This document shows, in pieces, positions 25,304-33,378 of a stretch of 64,000 nt of DNA (its first letter is position 1; each line of letters starts with the position of its first letter). The stretch is from Mycobacterium gastri (GTDB lineage Bacteria > Actinomycetota > Actinomycetes > Mycobacteriales > Mycobacteriaceae): positions 62,001 through 126,000 of the forward strand of contig NZ_LQOX01000115.1 in the NCBI RefSeq assembly GCF_002102175.1. The letters run 5' to 3'. The notes below the pieces were generated by a model. The model ran no database searches. It was not told the origin of the DNA and saw only the letters and a list, made by a program, of their open reading frames with translations. The position numbers and the translations under genes are program-made.

Positions 25304-27094
25304 ATGCCGTTCGACAACGGTGAGGTATTCGCTGGCTACGTGATTGAGCGCCTGCTCGGCACCGGCGGGATGGGCGAGGTGTACCTCGCCCAGCATCCCC
25401 GGCTGCCGCGACACGACGCGCTGAAGGTCTTGTCCTTGGCCGCCACAGCCGACGAGGAGTTTCGGGCGAGATTCAAACGCGAAGCCGAATTGGCGGCGAC
25501 GCTGTGGCACCCCCATATCGTCGGCGTTCTCGATCGCGGTGAGTTCAACGGCCGGCTCTGGATCTCGATGGAGTACGTCGACGGCACCGACGCGGGCCGG
25601 TTGGTCCGCGAGCACTACCCGGACGGCATGCCCGAGCAAGACGTCGCGGAAATCGTGACGGCGGTGGCCGATGCGCTCGACTTCGGTCATGATCGCCGGC
25701 TGCTGCATCGTGACGTCAAGCCCGAGAACATCCTGGTGACCGCGCCCGACGGCCACCGGCGCAGGGTGCTGTTAACCGATTTCGGCATCGCTCGCCGAAT
25801 CGACGACGTCAGCAACCTCACCGACGTCAACGTCGCCATCGGAACTATCAGTTACGTGGCCCCCGAGCAACTGCTGGGCAAGCCACTTGACGGCCGCGCG
25901 GATCAATATGCGCTGGCTGCGACGACGTTTTACCTGTTAACCGGTGCCCCGCCGTTTCACGACTCGAATCGCGCCGTCGTCGTCAGCAACCATCTCAACA
26001 CGCCGCCGCCGCGGATATCGGAGCGCCGGCCCGAGCTCGCGCACCTCGACGCCGTTCTGGCGAGGGCGTTGGCCAAAAACCCCAACGAGCGATACCCGAC
26101 TTGCGCTGAGTTCGCCCTAGCTCTCACGCAGCAGGGCGCCCCGGCGCGCTTGCAAACGTCGGGGCCGGGTCCCGCCGAGGACCTCGCTTCGGGCGGACGT
26201 CCGGCCACGCAGCGTCTCGAGCGTCTGGTTGTTCACGGAACGGCGCGCGCCGTAGCGCACAGCGCGGTCGGAGCCCAATCTCAGGTCGGGATCTTGTCGT
26301 TCCAAGTAGTCCCCTATGAGCCGCTCGGCAACCGGCGCGCTCCGCTTCCCGTCGAGATCCAAACTGACCTCGTCGCGGGTCAGCTCGCGGACGGGGACGA
26401 GGTCGAGATCACCGGCCTGTGGGACGGCGAAACCCTCGACGCCGACAAAATCGTCAACTTGTCAGCCGGAGCTCGTCCGAGGCGACGCCGGTCGGAGGTC
26501 GGCGCCACACCGCCGCGAGAAAAGGCGCCGAAAGGCAGAAAACTCCGGCTCGCCGCGCTCGTCGCCGTCGTCGGTGTCATCGTGTTGACCGCGGCGGCGG
26601 TTCTGTACTTCACGGACGTTGTCGGCACCCGGACCCGCCCCGGACCAATCGTCAAGCCGGCGAGCGCAACGGTTTTTTCACCGGACGGCGCCCCCGACAA
26701 TCCGCAGCAGGCGAACTTGGCGATCGACGGCAACCCAAACACGGCGTGGTCCACCGTTACCTATCGGGACGCGGTCCCGTTCCCGAAATTCATCGAGGGA
26801 ATGGGGCTGTTGCTGCACCTATCCCAACCGACCGCGCTGAGCGCCGTGACGATCGACGTGTCCAGCACGGGAACCCAGGTGCAGATCCGCTCGTCGCCCA
26901 CCCAAACCCCGGCCAAATTGGCCGACACCACCGCGCTGACCCCGAACACGCCACTGCAGCCGGGACACAACCGCATCACGGTGGATAACCGGACCAAGAC
27001 CTCCAATGTGCTGGTGTGGATCTCCGCCTTGGGCACCACTAATGGCGAAAGCCGGACGGAAATCTCCGAGATCACCCTGCGGGCGGCCGGGTAG
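25304..27094 (+). CDS. Transmembrane Ser/Thr protein kinase with discoidin-like sensor domain
   Basis: 596 residues from the ATG at 25304. The cytoplasmic kinase domain has a glycine-rich loop at 19-26 (GTGGMGEV), Lys41, HRDVKPEN at 135-142, DFG at 159-161 and APEQ at 186-189, so it should be active. Residues about 305-390 look like a beta-rich OB-type domain (GDEVEITGLWDGETLDADKI). A single transmembrane helix spans about 416-436. The outer 155 residues resemble a discoidin/F5-8 type C module (NLAIDGNPNTAWSTVTY), which usually binds carbohydrate or envelope ligands. It lies between two gene relics and has no partner phosphatase nearby. Substrates unknown. Confidence 0.88.
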   Translation: MPFDNGEVFAGYVIERLLGTGGMGEVYLAQHPRLPRHDALKVLSLAATADEEFRARFKREAELAATLWHPHIVGVLDRGEFNGRLWISMEYVDGTDAGRLVREHYPDGMPEQDVAEIVTAVADALDFGHDRRLLHRDVKPENILVTAPDGHRRRVLLTDFGIARRIDDVSNLTDVNVAIGTISYVAPEQLLGKPLDGRADQYALAATTFYLLTGAPPFHDSNRAVVVSNHLNTPPPRISERRPELAHLDAVLARALAKNPNERYPTCAEFALALTQQGAPARLQTSGPGPAEDLASGGRPATQRLERLVVHGTARAVAHSAVGAQSQVGILSFQVVPYEPLGNRRAPLPVEIQTDLVAGQLADGDEVEITGLWDGETLDADKIVNLSAGARPRRRRSEVGATPPREKAPKGRKLRLAALVAVVGVIVLTAAAVLYFTDVVGTRTRPGPIVKPASATVFSPDGAPDNPQQANLAIDGNPNTAWSTVTYRDAVPFPKFIEGMGLLLHLSQPTALSAVTIDVSSTGTQVQIRSSPTQTPAKLADTTALTPNTPLQPGHNRITVDNRTKTSNVLVWISALGTTNGESRTEISEITLRAAG

Positions 27095-27217
27095 GCGCAA
27101 CTGCTGGTCGTCGGCAGCCACGGCCGCGCCGGATTCGCAGGCATGTTGCTGGGTTCGGTCGGGGCGGCGGTGGTCGACCGGGCAAAGGTCTCGGTGATCG
27201 TGGCGCGTCAGTTCTGA
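27095..27217 (+). pseudogene. Universal stress protein C-terminal relic
   Basis: Directly after the kinase stop codon and in the same frame, 40 codons spell the end of a UspA-type protein: L-L-V-V-G-S-H-G-R-A-G-F-A-G-M-L-L-G-S-V, then V-S-V-I-V-A-R. This contains the G-x2-G-x9-G-S ATP-binding motif of the family. No start codon or N-terminal portion is present. A decayed fragment, perhaps left when the kinase gene was placed here. Confidence 0.7.
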
Positions 27218-27241
27218 CGGCGGGCCGTTCAGCACCTGCGA

Positions 27242-28426
27242 TCAGGCCGCGATACCGAGTTGCTGGTTGATCTGCGGCCAGTACGGCAAACCGCCCGGAG
27301 TCAGCAGAACCCAGTCGTGAATTCCGCCGGGATTCAAAACGAAGCTCATCGGGGCCCCTTGGGCTAATGCTGCTTGCTGGAGGACGGCCGCTTGTTGTGC
27401 AAGTGGATCCAGTGAGCCGGAGTAGACATACGTCGGCGGAAGACCGTCAAGTGACCCATACAACGGGCTGACCAGATAGTTGTTCGCAGGAAGATTGCCT
27501 GCCCACACCGCGCCGAGTCCCCCAGTCCCCACATCCAGCCACGGAGACAGCAACACCATCGACGACGGTACGGGTTCGGATTGGCTGACCAAGTATTGGA
27601 TGGCCCCCAGTGCGAGGTTGCCGCCCGCGGAGTCACCGACCACGCTGACATTCTGGGCTCCGTGTTGCGCGATCTGCGACGAGATGAAGCCGGCTGTTTG
27701 CGGTACGACCGTGGCGGCGGTACCACCTTGCTGGAGCAACGGGTAAATCGGCACTTCGAAAGTCGCGCCGGTCTGGTAGGCCGTCACCGAGTAATTGATC
27801 CAGTGGAATAACGAGGCCGGGAGAATGTACGCGCCACCGTGCAGGGCAACCACGTATTCGCCGGTTGGAGCGGCCGGCGTGATCTGCACCACGCTCATCC
27901 CCTGATACGTGGTGTACTGCACCGTTTGCCCCAGCAGCAAATTCAACAGTGGTGGCGGGGAGTTGCCCAAGACCCACGACAGCGGCGGGATGTCGCTGGC
28001 AAGCAGCATCAGGAGGGGATTACCTGGCACTGAAGTCAAAGATGCGAGCCCGGAGCTGAATCCGGCGGCAATCGTCGTGGGGATCTGCTGGATTTGCAGC
28101 TGAACGCCGAGCACCGCCTGCTCAAAGGTCGCAAGAGGCGCAGCGCCGGCCGCTTCGGCGGTGGCATACGCCCCGGCAGCGCCGGCCAATGCCTGCACGA
28201 ACCGCTCATGGAAAGCCGCCGCGTGTGCGCTGAGAGCTAGATAGCCCTGGCCGTGGGCGGAAAACAAGGCCGCGATCGCCTCTGACACCTCATCCTCGGC
28301 CGCGGCCAATACCTCAGTGGTGGCGGCGGCCATGCCCTGGTTTGCGGTCGCGACCGCCGAACCAATCGAAGCCACGTCTGTGGCCGCGCCGGACATCAGC
28401 TCGGGAAGCGCAAGAACATACGACAC
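27242..28426 (-). CDS. lipY: PE-domain triacylglycerol lipase LipY
   Basis: 394 residues. A PE domain (residues 1-95, P-E at 8-9, export motif Y87-x3-E91) is joined by a short linker to an HSL-type hydrolase (about 132-394) with H-G-G-A-Y at 196-200, G-D-S-A-G (Ser266), Asp340 and His370. LipY is an ESX-5 substrate that hydrolyses stored triacylglycerol. Position next to ssrA and the Rv3099c-smpB genes matches M. tuberculosis lipY. Compared with the PPE twin at 21715-23361, about 20 residues are missing between W-L-D-V-G and V-W-A-G-N-L, just before the catalytic Asp region. The start [10 protein letters not shown] is typical of PE proteins. Confidence 0.92.
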   Translation of the reverse strand: MSYVLALPELMSGAATDVASIGSAVATANQGMAAATTEVLAAAEDEVSEAIAALFSAHGQGYLALSAHAAAFHERFVQALAGAAGAYATAEAAGAAPLATFEQAVLGVQLQIQQIPTTIAAGFSSGLASLTSVPGNPLLMLLASDIPPLSWVLGNSPPPLLNLLLGQTVQYTTYQGMSVVQITPAAPTGEYVVALHGGAYILPASLFHWINYSVTAYQTGATFEVPIYPLLQQGGTAATVVPQTAGFISSQIAQHGAQNVSVVGDSAGGNLALGAIQYLVSQSEPVPSSMVLLSPWLDVGTGGLGAVWAGNLPANNYLVSPLYGSLDGLPPTYVYSGSLDPLAQQAAVLQQAALAQGAPMSFVLNPGGIHDWVLLTPGGLPYWPQINQQLGIAA

Positions 28427-28445
28427 TGTGCCGCTCCACCCTTAG

Positions 28446-28466
28446 GGGCAACCCGTCGAGTTGCCC
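28446..28466 (-). other. Inverted repeat upstream of lipY
   Basis: GGGCAAC-ccgtcga-GTTGCCC forms a perfect 7-bp stem 20-40 bases upstream of the lipY start. It could fold in the 5' leader or be a protein site. The rest of 28427-28661 shows another small inverted repeat (CGGTTT/AAACCG, 28524-28540) and no gene. Confidence 0.35.
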
Positions 28467-28661
28467 AGCCGATACCGATCACCGAGTAGCCGGAGCTTAT
28501 GCCGAGGCCGGGTAATCACGTAGCGGTTTGCCGGAAACCGGCTTTCAGCTGGACCTCATGTAATAGACCCCCCAGCGGTGGGTATCTGGTAGCGATCGCC
28601 CTGCTGTTCGCTTCAGGCGGTTAGGGAGACGACGAACGCGGCCGTCGGGTGCCGATTGCGT

Positions 28662-28690
28662 GTTGAACAATTGCTCGACGATTGTGCAAC
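28662..28690. promoter_or_regulatory. Candidate MazE autoregulatory operator
   Basis: Half-sites GTTGAACAAT (28662-28671) and ATTGTGCAAC (28681-28690) are inverted with nine of ten pairs matching and a 9-bp spacer, ending 20 bp before the antitoxin ATG. Toxin-antitoxin operons are normally autorepressed through such palindromes by the ribbon-helix-helix antitoxin. Confidence 0.6.
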
Positions 28691-28710
28691 ATCGACGTAT
28701 CCTCGTACCC

Positions 28711-28911
28711 ATGACGGCGACCATCGGCTTCCGACCTACTGAAAAAGATGAAGCGATCATCAAGGCCGCAATGCGCAGCGGCGAGCGCAAGAGCGACGTC
28801 ATCCGGCGGGCACTGCAGCTGCTCGAACGGGAAGTGTGGATCAAGCAGGCTCGCACCGACGCCGAGCGGCTTCGAGACGAGGACGTCTCCACCGAGCCGG
28901 ACGCGTGGTGA
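28711..28911 (+). CDS. mazE: MazE-type ribbon-helix-helix antitoxin
   Basis: 66 residues. The N-terminal half ([20 protein letters not shown] ... [10 protein letters not shown]) fits a ribbon-helix-helix DNA-binding domain. The C-terminal half is acidic and likely unfolded until it wraps the toxin. Its stop overlaps the toxin GTG by four bases (GTGA), ensuring coupled synthesis. An inverted repeat lies just upstream. Confidence 0.8.
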   Translation: MTATIGFRPTEKDEAIIKAAMRSGERKSDVIRRALQLLEREVWIKQARTDAERLRDEDVSTEPDAW

Positions 28912-29225
28912 TTCGGGGAGCGGTATACCGGGTCGACTTCGGTGATGCGAAGCGAGGGCACGAGCAACGCGGGCGGCGCTACGCCGTGGTCATCAGTCCC
29001 GGCTCGATGCCGTGGAGTGTCGTAACTGTAGTACCGACGTCGACAAAGGCCCAATCTGCGGTCTTCCGCCCAGAGCTGGAAATCATGGGAACAAAGACAC
29101 GGTTGCTGGTCGACCAGATCCGAACGATCGACGTCGTCTATGTGCACGGCGATCCGGTCGACTACCTGGACCGTGACGAAATGGCCAAGGTGGAACACGC
29201 CGTGGCGCGCTACCTCGGTCTGTGA
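28908..29225 (+). CDS. mazF: MazF-type endoribonuclease toxin
   Basis: 105 residues. It begins [12 protein letters not shown], the usual MazF beta-strand start, and has the R-R-Y-A-V-V-I-S-P catalytic-site strand, V-V-P-T-S-T (conserved Thr), and [10 protein letters not shown]. MazF toxins cleave single-stranded RNA at short motifs. Full length, so the module looks intact. The target motif cannot be read from sequence. A GC-rich hairpin follows. Confidence 0.85.
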   Translation: MIRGAVYRVDFGDAKRGHEQRGRRYAVVISPGSMPWSVVTVVPTSTKAQSAVFRPELEIMGTKTRLLVDQIRTIDVVYVHGDPVDYLDRDEMAKVEHAVARYLGL

Positions 29226-29247
29226 TAGCTGTCGTAGCCCGCAAACG

Positions 29248-29264
29248 GGGCCGCCAACCGGCCC
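29248..29264. terminator. Hairpin between convergent mazF and ssrA
   Basis: GGGCCG-CCAAC-CGGCCC forms a 6-bp GC stem. Read on the ssrA strand it follows the CTTTT after the acceptor stem; read on the mazF strand it lies 23 bp after the stop. Likely a bidirectional terminator, although the T-tract after the stem is poor. Confidence 0.5.
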
Positions 29265-29269
29265 ATCAA

Positions 29270-29637
29270 AAGTGGAGCTGCCGGGAATCGAACCCGGGTC
29301 CTACGGCATTCCCTCAAGGCTTCTCCGTGCGCAGTTCGCTATGCCTCTGCTCGGATCTCCTGGTCACGCGAACTAGCCAGGATGACGATCCCAGTCGCTG
29401 TTGGTGTCCCGATGAGTCCCGCGACCGAACTCATCGGTTGATCCCTCTAGCTGATGCCAGGGTCCGGGTCGAGGGCGGTCCCGGTCTGACAGACTAGCCG
29501 TCGCTTAGGCAGCGAGAGCGTAGTCGCGCTGATGTGAATCGGCGCTTATTTGGTTGCAACGACGCTTACGGTGGTCTCTTGCCTGCACCGGCACGCTTCC
29601 CTTGATTCGATGCGCGAAGTCGAAACCGTTCAGCCCC
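29270..29637 (-). ncRNA. ssrA: Transfer-messenger RNA (tmRNA)
   Basis: On the minus strand the 5' end GGGGCTGAACGG (29637) pairs with CAGCTCC at the 3' end, forming the tRNA-like acceptor, next to a T-arm containing GGGTTCGATTCCC. The tag frame runs from 29543 (resume codon GCC) to the stop TAA at 29507-29505 and encodes ADSHQRDYALAA, the mycobacterial proteolysis tag. Length is about 368 nt including CCA. After the discriminator A (29273) the genome reads C-T-T rather than CCA, so the terminal CCA appears not to be encoded. It rescues stalled ribosomes together with SmpB, whose gene lies 3.2 kb upstream. Confidence 0.97.
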
Positions 29638-29723
29638 ATGTCTTCGAGCACCCTTGCCGGCTTCCGGCAAGACAATCAATGGTACGCGTCTACCAACAAC
29701 GGGCAACGGGATTATCTTCCCGA

Positions 29724-30569
29724 TCAGATCACGAAGTTCAGACGTTCGACGATCCGGCCCGCGAGATCCTTGTCACCGCCGAGTTCCACGTGCTGGCTGC
29801 GGGCGGGGCTCATTGGACGACCGCCGGCGAGCCTGGTGAACTGCAGTCCATCGAGCCGGATGGTGGCGGTCGGTTCTTGTCCGCCGAAGTCCTCGACCAG
29901 CTGCGCCCGGCCATTGACGCTGACCCGGATGGTGCGGGCCAATGGGCCGGTCAGCTCGAACAGCACCCGGGAGCCGTCGGGCGCTTTGGCCAGCTTTCCG
30001 ACGACGAATCCCATGCTGGAAGACATTTCGTCGAGGGACAGCTCGGCAGTCCGACCGCCCAACTCGTCGTCGGACGACGGCCGCCGCAGCGCCTGACGGA
30101 TGTCCTGTTCGTGCATCCAGCAGTCGAAGGTACGGATCCGCATGAAGCGCCCGTAGGTGTCGGGCCCTGCCGGCGTCGTGGTCGCCGCGTTCCAGTCGGC
30201 CTCCGGCATGCTCTCCAATGCCTTGCGGCGCTTGGTGGTCACCTCGCGGAACCGCTCCAGCAGGCTGGTGCCCGACTCTCCGCTGAGATAAACCACCCAG
30301 CTCTCGTTCATCACTCCGATGGGATTGCGGACATGCTCGAGTGCGGAAACGTCGATATCGGCCTCCGGTGCGCCGATGCCGAGCAGGAAGGACTCGGTAC
30401 CGATGATGTGCGACACCACCGCCTTGACGTTCCAGCCGGGCAGCGGGCTCGCCGCCTGCCAGTCCGCCTCGGGCAGTCCGTCCAGCAGCGCGTCGAGGGA
30501 GTCCCACACGGCGAAAAGCGCGGCCAGGACCTCGGACTTGTCGAGTTGGGTCAGCGGACGATCGGCCAT
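29724..30569 (-). CDS. Mycothiol-dependent maleylpyruvate-isomerase-like protein (TIGR03083)
   Basis: 281 residues. The N-terminal DinB-like four-helix domain contains W-x-x-x-S-P-L-P-G-W-N-V-K-A-V-V-S-H-I-I-G, supplying the first metal His, and a later F-D-C-W-M-H-E-Q-D-I-R segment supplying the others. The C-terminal domain (about 190-281) is SCP2-like. Members bind zinc and may transfer or isomerise using mycothiol; the substrate is unknown. It matches M. tuberculosis Rv3099c in length and position next to ssrA. In that species smpB follows directly, whereas here two genes intervene. Confidence 0.8.
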   Translation of the reverse strand: MADRPLTQLDKSEVLAALFAVWDSLDALLDGLPEADWQAASPLPGWNVKAVVSHIIGTESFLLGIGAPEADIDVSALEHVRNPIGVMNESWVVYLSGESGTSLLERFREVTTKRRKALESMPEADWNAATTTPAGPDTYGRFMRIRTFDCWMHEQDIRQALRRPSSDDELGGRTAELSLDEMSSSMGFVVGKLAKAPDGSRVLFELTGPLARTIRVSVNGRAQLVEDFGGQEPTATIRLDGLQFTRLAGGRPMSPARSQHVELGGDKDLAGRIVERLNFVI

Positions 30570-30587
30570 GGACGGATAGTAGGCCGG

Positions 30588-31622
30588 TCAGCTGAACAAG
30601 CGGAGGCCGACCCGGAACAAGATGAGACCGCTGATCACCAGCATGCCGCAAACCGGAACGATCCCCACGGGCCAGGCAAAGATGGTGGCCCACGCCCCGA
30701 CGACTACGGCCAGTAGCGCATGAAGGACGCGGAGGGACACCAGGCGGTGCTGTCGCAACACCGAACCCAATACCTGACGCGGCACAGACCGAAGCACCCA
30801 AACAAACACGACGATCAGCGCCGCGGTGAGCAACCCGGCGAGCAGGCGCAGCGGCGCCGTCGACTTGCCCTCGGCGTGCATCCCCACCACGGCGCCGGCG
30901 ATGAATCCGAGGACTCCGGCGGCCACCGTCACTCCTTGGAACACCCTCTCCAGCACCGCGGCAATATTCCGGCGGGCCAGAGCTCCCATCTCCGGGTTGC
31001 CGCCTGCGGCAGCGAGGAATCCCCGCAGCGCGTGCGCAAACCTTCGCCGCTGAAGTCCGTTGACGGCCAGGTTGTTCAGGGCTTCGCAATTGCCGGGGTC
31101 TAGCGCCAACGCCGCCCGATACGACTGGGTAGATTCGGGGATGCGGCGCAAGTCGTGCAGGATGGAGCCGCGCAGTACGTGAGCGTCGGCATCATTGGGA
31201 GCAAGCCGTATCGCTTGGTCTGCTGCGTACAGGGCGTTGGGCAATTGCCACGACTTCTGCAGCAGCCGCGCGTACGTCAGGTGCACCAGTGGTTCATTGG
31301 GATGGGTGAGCACGGCCTGCCATGCCACGCATAGAGCGTCCCAGCTTCGGCCAAGCTGATCCAGCGATGACGCGTAGAGCCGCATGGCGAATTCGTTTTC
31401 CGGCGCAACGGCCAGAGCGCCATGGGCACTCCACGCCGCGCCCGCATAGTTGCCCAGCGCATGTTCGGCTTGCGCGTGGCGCACCAGCAGCCTCGAGTCA
31501 TGTGGATCTGTTGCCAACGCACGACGCAGGACATCCCGGGCCCGCTCATAATTTCCCGTGTCGGCGTAGGCGCTGGCGATGTGGACAGCTTCGGCCACAT
31601 GGTCGGTGTCCGTGTCCGACAT
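30588..31622 (-). CDS. TPR-repeat integral membrane protein
   Basis: 344 residues. Residues about 10-205 contain five or so tetratricopeptide repeats (for example YERARDVLRRALATDPHD, ALYAADQAIRLAPNDADAH, SYRAALALDPGNCEALNNLA). About four transmembrane helices fill 225-340. The ATG at 31622 shares one base with the TGA of the upstream AAA+ gene (TGATG), so the two proteins are translationally coupled and probably act together. The arrangement, a TPR adaptor fixed in the membrane beside a TPR-AAA+ ATPase, is not one I recognise from a named system. Confidence 0.8.
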   Translation of the reverse strand: MSDTDTDHVAEAVHIASAYADTGNYERARDVLRRALATDPHDSRLLVRHAQAEHALGNYAGAAWSAHGALAVAPENEFAMRLYASSLDQLGRSWDALCVAWQAVLTHPNEPLVHLTYARLLQKSWQLPNALYAADQAIRLAPNDADAHVLRGSILHDLRRIPESTQSYRAALALDPGNCEALNNLAVNGLQRRRFAHALRGFLAAAGGNPEMGALARRNIAAVLERVFQGVTVAAGVLGFIAGAVVGMHAEGKSTAPLRLLAGLLTAALIVVFVWVLRSVPRQVLGSVLRQHRLVSLRVLHALLAVVVGAWATIFAWPVGIVPVCGMLVISGLILFRVGLRLFS

Positions 31623-32842
31623 CACCGACTCTTCCTGCGCCGCAAGTACTTTGCCAGCTCGTCGTAGGTGCCGTCGTTGTTGGCGAATTCCACGACGTTA
31701 CGCGCGGTTTCGAACCAAGGTCCGGCGCTGGGCCGGATCTGCGCCACGGCCGCGTGCACATCGGCCATCATCACCGGACGAACCTGCCCACTGCGCATCG
31801 AGTCGGCCATCGCCAATTGCGTGGCGCTGTCGCAAACATGCGCCAGATCGGCACCGGAGAACCCCTCGGTGCGGCCCGCGATCGCGGCGGGGTCGATCCC
31901 GGCGATCGGCCGATCCTTCAAGTGGAACCGGACTATCCCCGCCCTGGCCTCGGCGTCAGGCAACCCCACGAAAATCATCCGATCGAATCGCCCGGGCCGC
32001 CGCAATGCCGGATCGACGTCCCAGGGCGCATTGGTGGCACCGAGCACATAGACCCCGTCGTTGGCGGATGTCGCGGTGTCGAGTTCTTCCAGCAACGTGT
32101 TGACGATGGTGCGGATGCCCGAGCTGCCGCTCAGCGCGGAACGCCGGTGCCCCAACGCGTCGACCTCGTCGAAGAACAGCACGCAGGGAGCGTTGCGGCG
32201 GGCATTGTCGAAGGCCGAACGGATGCTGCGCTCGCTGTCGCCCTGGTAACGATGCAGCACGTCAGCGATTCCCAGCTGGTAGAAGCTGGCGCCCAACTCG
32301 CCCGAAACCGCCTTGGCGATATAGGTTTTGCCGCACCCGGGTGGTCCGTAGAGCAACAGCCCGCCGCGGGCGGACACCTTGTATGCCTTCATCAGGTCGG
32401 GATTGCGCAGCGGCCCGAGCAACGACAGTTCCAGTTGCTGTTTGACGTCGGCCATGCCCGCGACGGCGGCCAGCCGCACCTGGGGGCGCTGCAGCACGTC
32501 GAAATCCCCCTCGGCCAGGACGTCGGGGGCCGCCTCGACGAAGGCGGGCTCGATGATGTCGGCAACTTCCTTTTCGGCGCTGGACCAGTCGAAGCCGGCT
32601 TCGGCAGGAGCCTGCGGCTGAGCCGGGACCGGCTCAGCCAGTGCGGCACTGCACCGCTGCAGCAGGCTCAGCGCGGCGGCATTGCCGGCGTCCTGGCTCA
32701 ATGCCGCGCTGCAGTGTCCCAACGCCTCGGCGTAGCGGCCCCTGTCCGCCAACAAGGTGGCCAAATGCACACGCAGCTCGACGACTTCGGGGCTGCGCTG
32801 CACCGCCGCGGACAACTCGCGAATAACAGGGTCTTCAGTCAC
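31622..32842 (-). CDS. TPR-AAA+ ATPase (CDC48/FtsH-like module)
   Basis: 406 residues from the GTG at 32842, chosen because AGGAG is six bases upstream; an ATG at 32848 would abut that site. Residues about 10-70 form TPR-like helices, followed by an acidic linker. The AAA+ core has Walker A G-P-P-G-C-G-K-T (about 166-173), Walker B V-L-F-F-D-E-V-D (221-228), sensor 1 G-A-T-N-A-P, and Arg fingers in R-R-P-G-R-F-D. The pore-loop region includes Y-Q-G-D-S-E. Likely a hexameric remodelling ATPase. The TPR-plus-AAA layout recalls EccA of type VII secretion, but sequence and context differ. Coupled to the TPR membrane protein downstream. Confidence 0.85.
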   Translation of the reverse strand: MTEDPVIRELSAAVQRSPEVVELRVHLATLLADRGRYAEALGHCSAALSQDAGNAAALSLLQRCSAALAEPVPAQPQAPAEAGFDWSSAEKEVADIIEPAFVEAAPDVLAEGDFDVLQRPQVRLAAVAGMADVKQQLELSLLGPLRNPDLMKAYKVSARGGLLLYGPPGCGKTYIAKAVSGELGASFYQLGIADVLHRYQGDSERSIRSAFDNARRNAPCVLFFDEVDALGHRRSALSGSSGIRTIVNTLLEELDTATSANDGVYVLGATNAPWDVDPALRRPGRFDRMIFVGLPDAEARAGIVRFHLKDRPIAGIDPAAIAGRTEGFSGADLAHVCDSATQLAMADSMRSGQVRPVMMADVHAAVAQIRPSAGPWFETARNVVEFANNDGTYDELAKYLRRRKSR

Positions 32843-32884
32843 GGCCATCTCCTGTAAATACCGCAACCCGCCACCGTGCGCCAG

Positions 32885-33376
32885 TCAGCCCATGCCTTTG
32901 GCGCGGCGGCCCAGCTCCCGGATCACCTCGCGCTGGGCGTCGCGGCGCGCCAAGTCCTGGCGTTTGTCGTGGGCGTGCTTGCCGCGGGCCAGCGCGATCT
33001 CGACCTTGACCTTGCCGTCGGTGAAATACAGCGACAACGGCACCAGCGCGTAGTTGCCTTCGCGCAGCTTTCCGATCAGCGTGTCGATCTGACGCCGGTG
33101 CAATAGCAACTTACGGTTGCGCCGCGGTTCGTGGTTGGTCCAGCTGCCGTGCTGGTACTCGGGGATGTGCAAGTTGCGCAGCCATATTTCGCCGTCGTCG
33201 ATGGTGGCGAACGCGTCCACCAACGACGCATGCCCCTCGCGCAGGCTCTTCACCTCGGTGCCTTGCAACGCCATGCCGGCCTCGAAGACCTCGATGATCG
33301 AATAGTTGTGCCGCGCCTTGCGATTGGTGGCAATGATTTTTTTGCCGATCGTCTTGCCCGGCGGCTTGGTGGCCAT
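32885..33376 (-). CDS. smpB: SsrA-binding protein SmpB
   Basis: 163 residues, start MATKPPGK at 33376 (two bases after the ftsX stop). Typical SmpB sequence: [40 protein letters not shown], and a basic tail ([19 protein letters not shown]) that enters the mRNA channel. It binds tmRNA for trans-translation. Last gene of the ftsE-ftsX-smpB unit. Confidence 0.97.
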   Translation of the reverse strand: MATKPPGKTIGKKIIATNRKARHNYSIIEVFEAGMALQGTEVKSLREGHASLVDAFATIDDGEIWLRNLHIPEYQHGSWTNHEPRRNRKLLLHRRQIDTLIGKLREGNYALVPLSLYFTDGKVKVEIALARGKHAHDKRQDLARRDAQREVIRELGRRAKGMG

Positions 33377-33378
33377 CG

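Noticed and set aside
29270..29637. An ordinary tRNA at the GGGTTCGATTCCC T-arm
   Set aside because: The tRNA-like part is one end of the 368-nt tmRNA with its tag frame; no other tRNA-like T-arm was noticed in the window.
31322..32857. 511-residue plus-strand frame opposite the AAA+ gene
   Set aside because: No domain, no ribosome-binding site; the opposite strand carries intact AAA+ motifs.
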